A DNA stretch of 13,640 nucleotides, taken from Peptococcaceae bacterium. Its GTDB lineage: Bacteria; Bacillota; Peptococcia; DRI-13; UBA5745. Numbering within the stretch: position 1 is the first letter of the stretch; every line of letters begins with the position of its first letter. Positions 12,262-13,640 of this stretch are shown here, piece by piece. Under the pieces are notes generated by a model. That model was not told the DNA's origin and searched no databases. It saw nothing but the letters and a program-made list of their open reading frames with translations. The position numbers and the translations under genes were made by a program. The DNA lies in assembly GCA_031264885.1 (NCBI GenBank), contig JAISDM010000104.1, forward strand, positions 1-13,640, in the 5' to 3' direction.

Positions 12262-13551
12262 ATGCAATCGGAGGTTCTTATTGCGCTCGCCTATGAGATC
12301 ATGGCGCAGAAATGTGAAACCCAAACCGTTGAGGTTAAGGCGGCTAATCAAGGATGCCCTGCCAAGCTGTTTGATACGCTTTCATCTTTTTCAAATCAGG
12401 ACGGCGGCGGCACAATCATTTTTGGTATAAGCGAAAAGAACGATTATGAAATCGTCGGCGTTTACGATCCGCAGGATTTGCAGCATCGCGTGGCGGAGCA
12501 ATGCAAGCAGATGCACCCGGTTGTCCGCCCGCTTTTTTCTGTAGCCTTGACTGACGGAAAAACGATTGTGTCCGCTGAGATACCCGGCGTGGATATATCC
12601 GAGCGGCCTGTGTATTACAGGGGCGCCGGCAGGGTTAAGGGTTCGTTTGTGCGTGTCGGCGAAGCGGACGAGCCGATGACAGAGTATGAAATATACAGTT
12701 ATAACGCATACCGCCGCCGCGTCCGGGACGATATCCGCGCCGTCGAGTTTGCGGATGTTTCACAATTTAAGCCGGAAGCGATCCAACAATACATCGCCGC
12801 CGTTAAAAAAGAAAAAGAACATACGGCCAAATTATCGGATAAGCAAATCCTTAATCTGATGGGTATTGTAAAAGACGGTAAGCCGACGCTGGCGGGCGTC
12901 TTGTGTTTTTCGGAATATCCCCAGGCGGCGTTTCCCCAGCTTTGTATGACCGCCGTCGTCGTGGCGGGTCTTAAGGTCGGAGATAAAGGGATTGACGGCG
13001 AACGTTTTGTCGCCAATAAGCGCATTGAAGGAACGATAAAAGAGATGGTGGACGAAGCCGAATTTTTTGTAAAACGAAATATGCGCGAGAAAACAATCGT
13101 CGCCGACGGGCAAAGACGCGACAAGCCGGAATACCCGATCGACGCTGTACGCGAGGCTTTGGTGAACGCGGCCATGCACCGTGATTACAGCATTCATACA
13201 GAGGGAACGCCCGTTAGAATTTTAATGTTCAACGACCGCCTTGAAATTTGGAACGACGGCGGATTATACGGCAAATTGACCATAGACAGTCTGGGTAAGG
13301 TTCACGCCGACACTCGAAATCAAGTGCTGGCAAATATTCTCGAAATGCAAAAAGTCGCCGAAAACCGTTATTCCGGTATTCCAACGATTCGTGAGGAAAT
13401 GGCGGCGTTCGGGTTGCCCGAACCGGTTTTCGAGAGCAAGCGCGGCAATTTTGTGGTGACATTAAAGAACAATTTCAACGTCCGTCCGCCTGAAAATATC
13501 AAAAGAACTCATGAACCGTTCAATAAGGATTCGTTAAATAATAAGATGTGA
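12262..13551 (+). CDS. AlbA_2 / HATPase_c domain ATP-binding protein, C-terminal winged helix absent
   Basis: The 429-residue protein starts at ATG with GGAGG six bases upstream. The N-terminal Schlafen-type AlbA_2 domain (about 18-145) shows QTVEVKAA, LFDTLSSFSNQDGGGTIIFGI (37-57) and GSFVRVGEADEPM. The central and C-terminal part (about 245-402) is a GHKL-type ATPase region with N-box REALVNAAMHRDYS (297-310), EIWNDGG (328-334), TRNQVLANIL and SGIPTIREEM. This architecture is usually annotated as a transcriptional regulator or ATP-binding protein; some members serve in defence, but none of that context is here. Relatives normally continue about 40-80 residues into a winged helix. Here the ATPase strand RGNFVVTLKNN is followed by only about 25 polar residues and TGA, so the tail looks lost or replaced. 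Codon use is more AT-rich than in the ruv cluster. Confidence 0.88.
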   Translation: MQSEVLIALAYEIMAQKCETQTVEVKAANQGCPAKLFDTLSSFSNQDGGGTIIFGISEKNDYEIVGVYDPQDLQHRVAEQCKQMHPVVRPLFSVALTDGKTIVSAEIPGVDISERPVYYRGAGRVKGSFVRVGEADEPMTEYEIYSYNAYRRRVRDDIRAVEFADVSQFKPEAIQQYIAAVKKEKEHTAKLSDKQILNLMGIVKDGKPTLAGVLCFSEYPQAAFPQLCMTAVVVAGLKVGDKGIDGERFVANKRIEGTIKEMVDEAEFFVKRNMREKTIVADGQRRDKPEYPIDAVREALVNAAMHRDYSIHTEGTPVRILMFNDRLEIWNDGGLYGKLTIDSLGKVHADTRNQVLANILEMQKVAENRYSGIPTIREEMAAFGLPEPVFESKRGNFVVTLKNNFNVRPPENIKRTHEPFNKDSLNNKM

Positions 13552-13640
13552 TAGTTTCACGCCGCAATTTCGTCGTCGGACAAGGCGGAGGAAGGAGGCA
13601 TACCCGCAGTGGTATGGCGACTGACGACAACGCAGTCCGG
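13552..13640. repeat. Structured repeat-like sequence at the right edge
   Basis: It begins directly at the stop of the AlbA_2 gene. CATACC (13599-13604) pairs with GGTATG (13611-13616) around CGCAGT, and GTCGTC (13572-13577) pairs outside it with GACGAC (13623-13628). A purine-rich GGCGGAGGAAGGAGG run lies on the 5' side. The layered hairpin resembles small interspersed elements seen in clostridial genomes (from memory, not searched). It may continue past the window. Confidence 0.5.

Overview
The window looks like chromosome of a spore-forming, GC-rich member of the Clostridia (Firmicutes). The evidence is a SpoIID-type sporulation hydrolase and a BofC-like protein packed around the ruvCAB genes, strong GGAGG-type ribosome binding sites, a bacterial-type pyruvate phosphate dikinase, and secreted proteins with copper-amine-oxidase-like stalk repeats. 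I cannot name a genus from the sequence.

Left part (1-5650), all on the minus strand, reads in transcription order yebC - bofC-like - ruvC - ruvA - ruvB - spoIID. This joins Holliday-junction processing (RuvABC) to two sporulation-linked envelope proteins and a YebC/PmpR-type regulator or translation factor. spoIID runs off the left edge and lacks only its extreme C-terminus. Two gaps in the cluster hold short interspersed palindromic repeats: 155 bp after yebC, where the repeat supplies the yebC stop codon, and 454 bp between ruvA and ruvB, which is a mosaic of at least three repeat families.

Middle (5650-8540) is a divergent promoter region and then ppdK on the plus strand, a complete 879-residue pyruvate phosphate dikinase with its catalytic His456 and Cys832. 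A GC hairpin followed by eight T lies in the ppdK leader, and a hairpin terminator candidate follows the gene.

Right part (8540-13640) is more accessory in character. It has a Fic AMP-transferase family protein fused to a C-terminal winged helix, whose promoter carries a perfect 10-bp inverted repeat over the -35 box. Next comes a 520-bp convergent intergenic region with nested, mutually exclusive inverted repeats. It is followed by a secreted phosphodiester glycosidase (NAGPA-like) with two stalk repeats on the minus strand, a previously unlisted 54-codon small gene, and an AlbA_2/HATPase-type ATP-binding protein on the plus strand. That last protein ends without the C-terminal winged helix usual in its family, next to another structured repeat-like sequence at the window edge.

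I see no tRNA, rRNA, CRISPR array, transposase or phage gene. The most interesting signals are regulatory and repeat structures rather than a clearly new multi-gene system: the Fic operator candidate, the competing hairpins at 9966-10037, the CGATTTG motifs at the AlbA_2 promoter, the small gene, and repeats that appear to supply gene ends.
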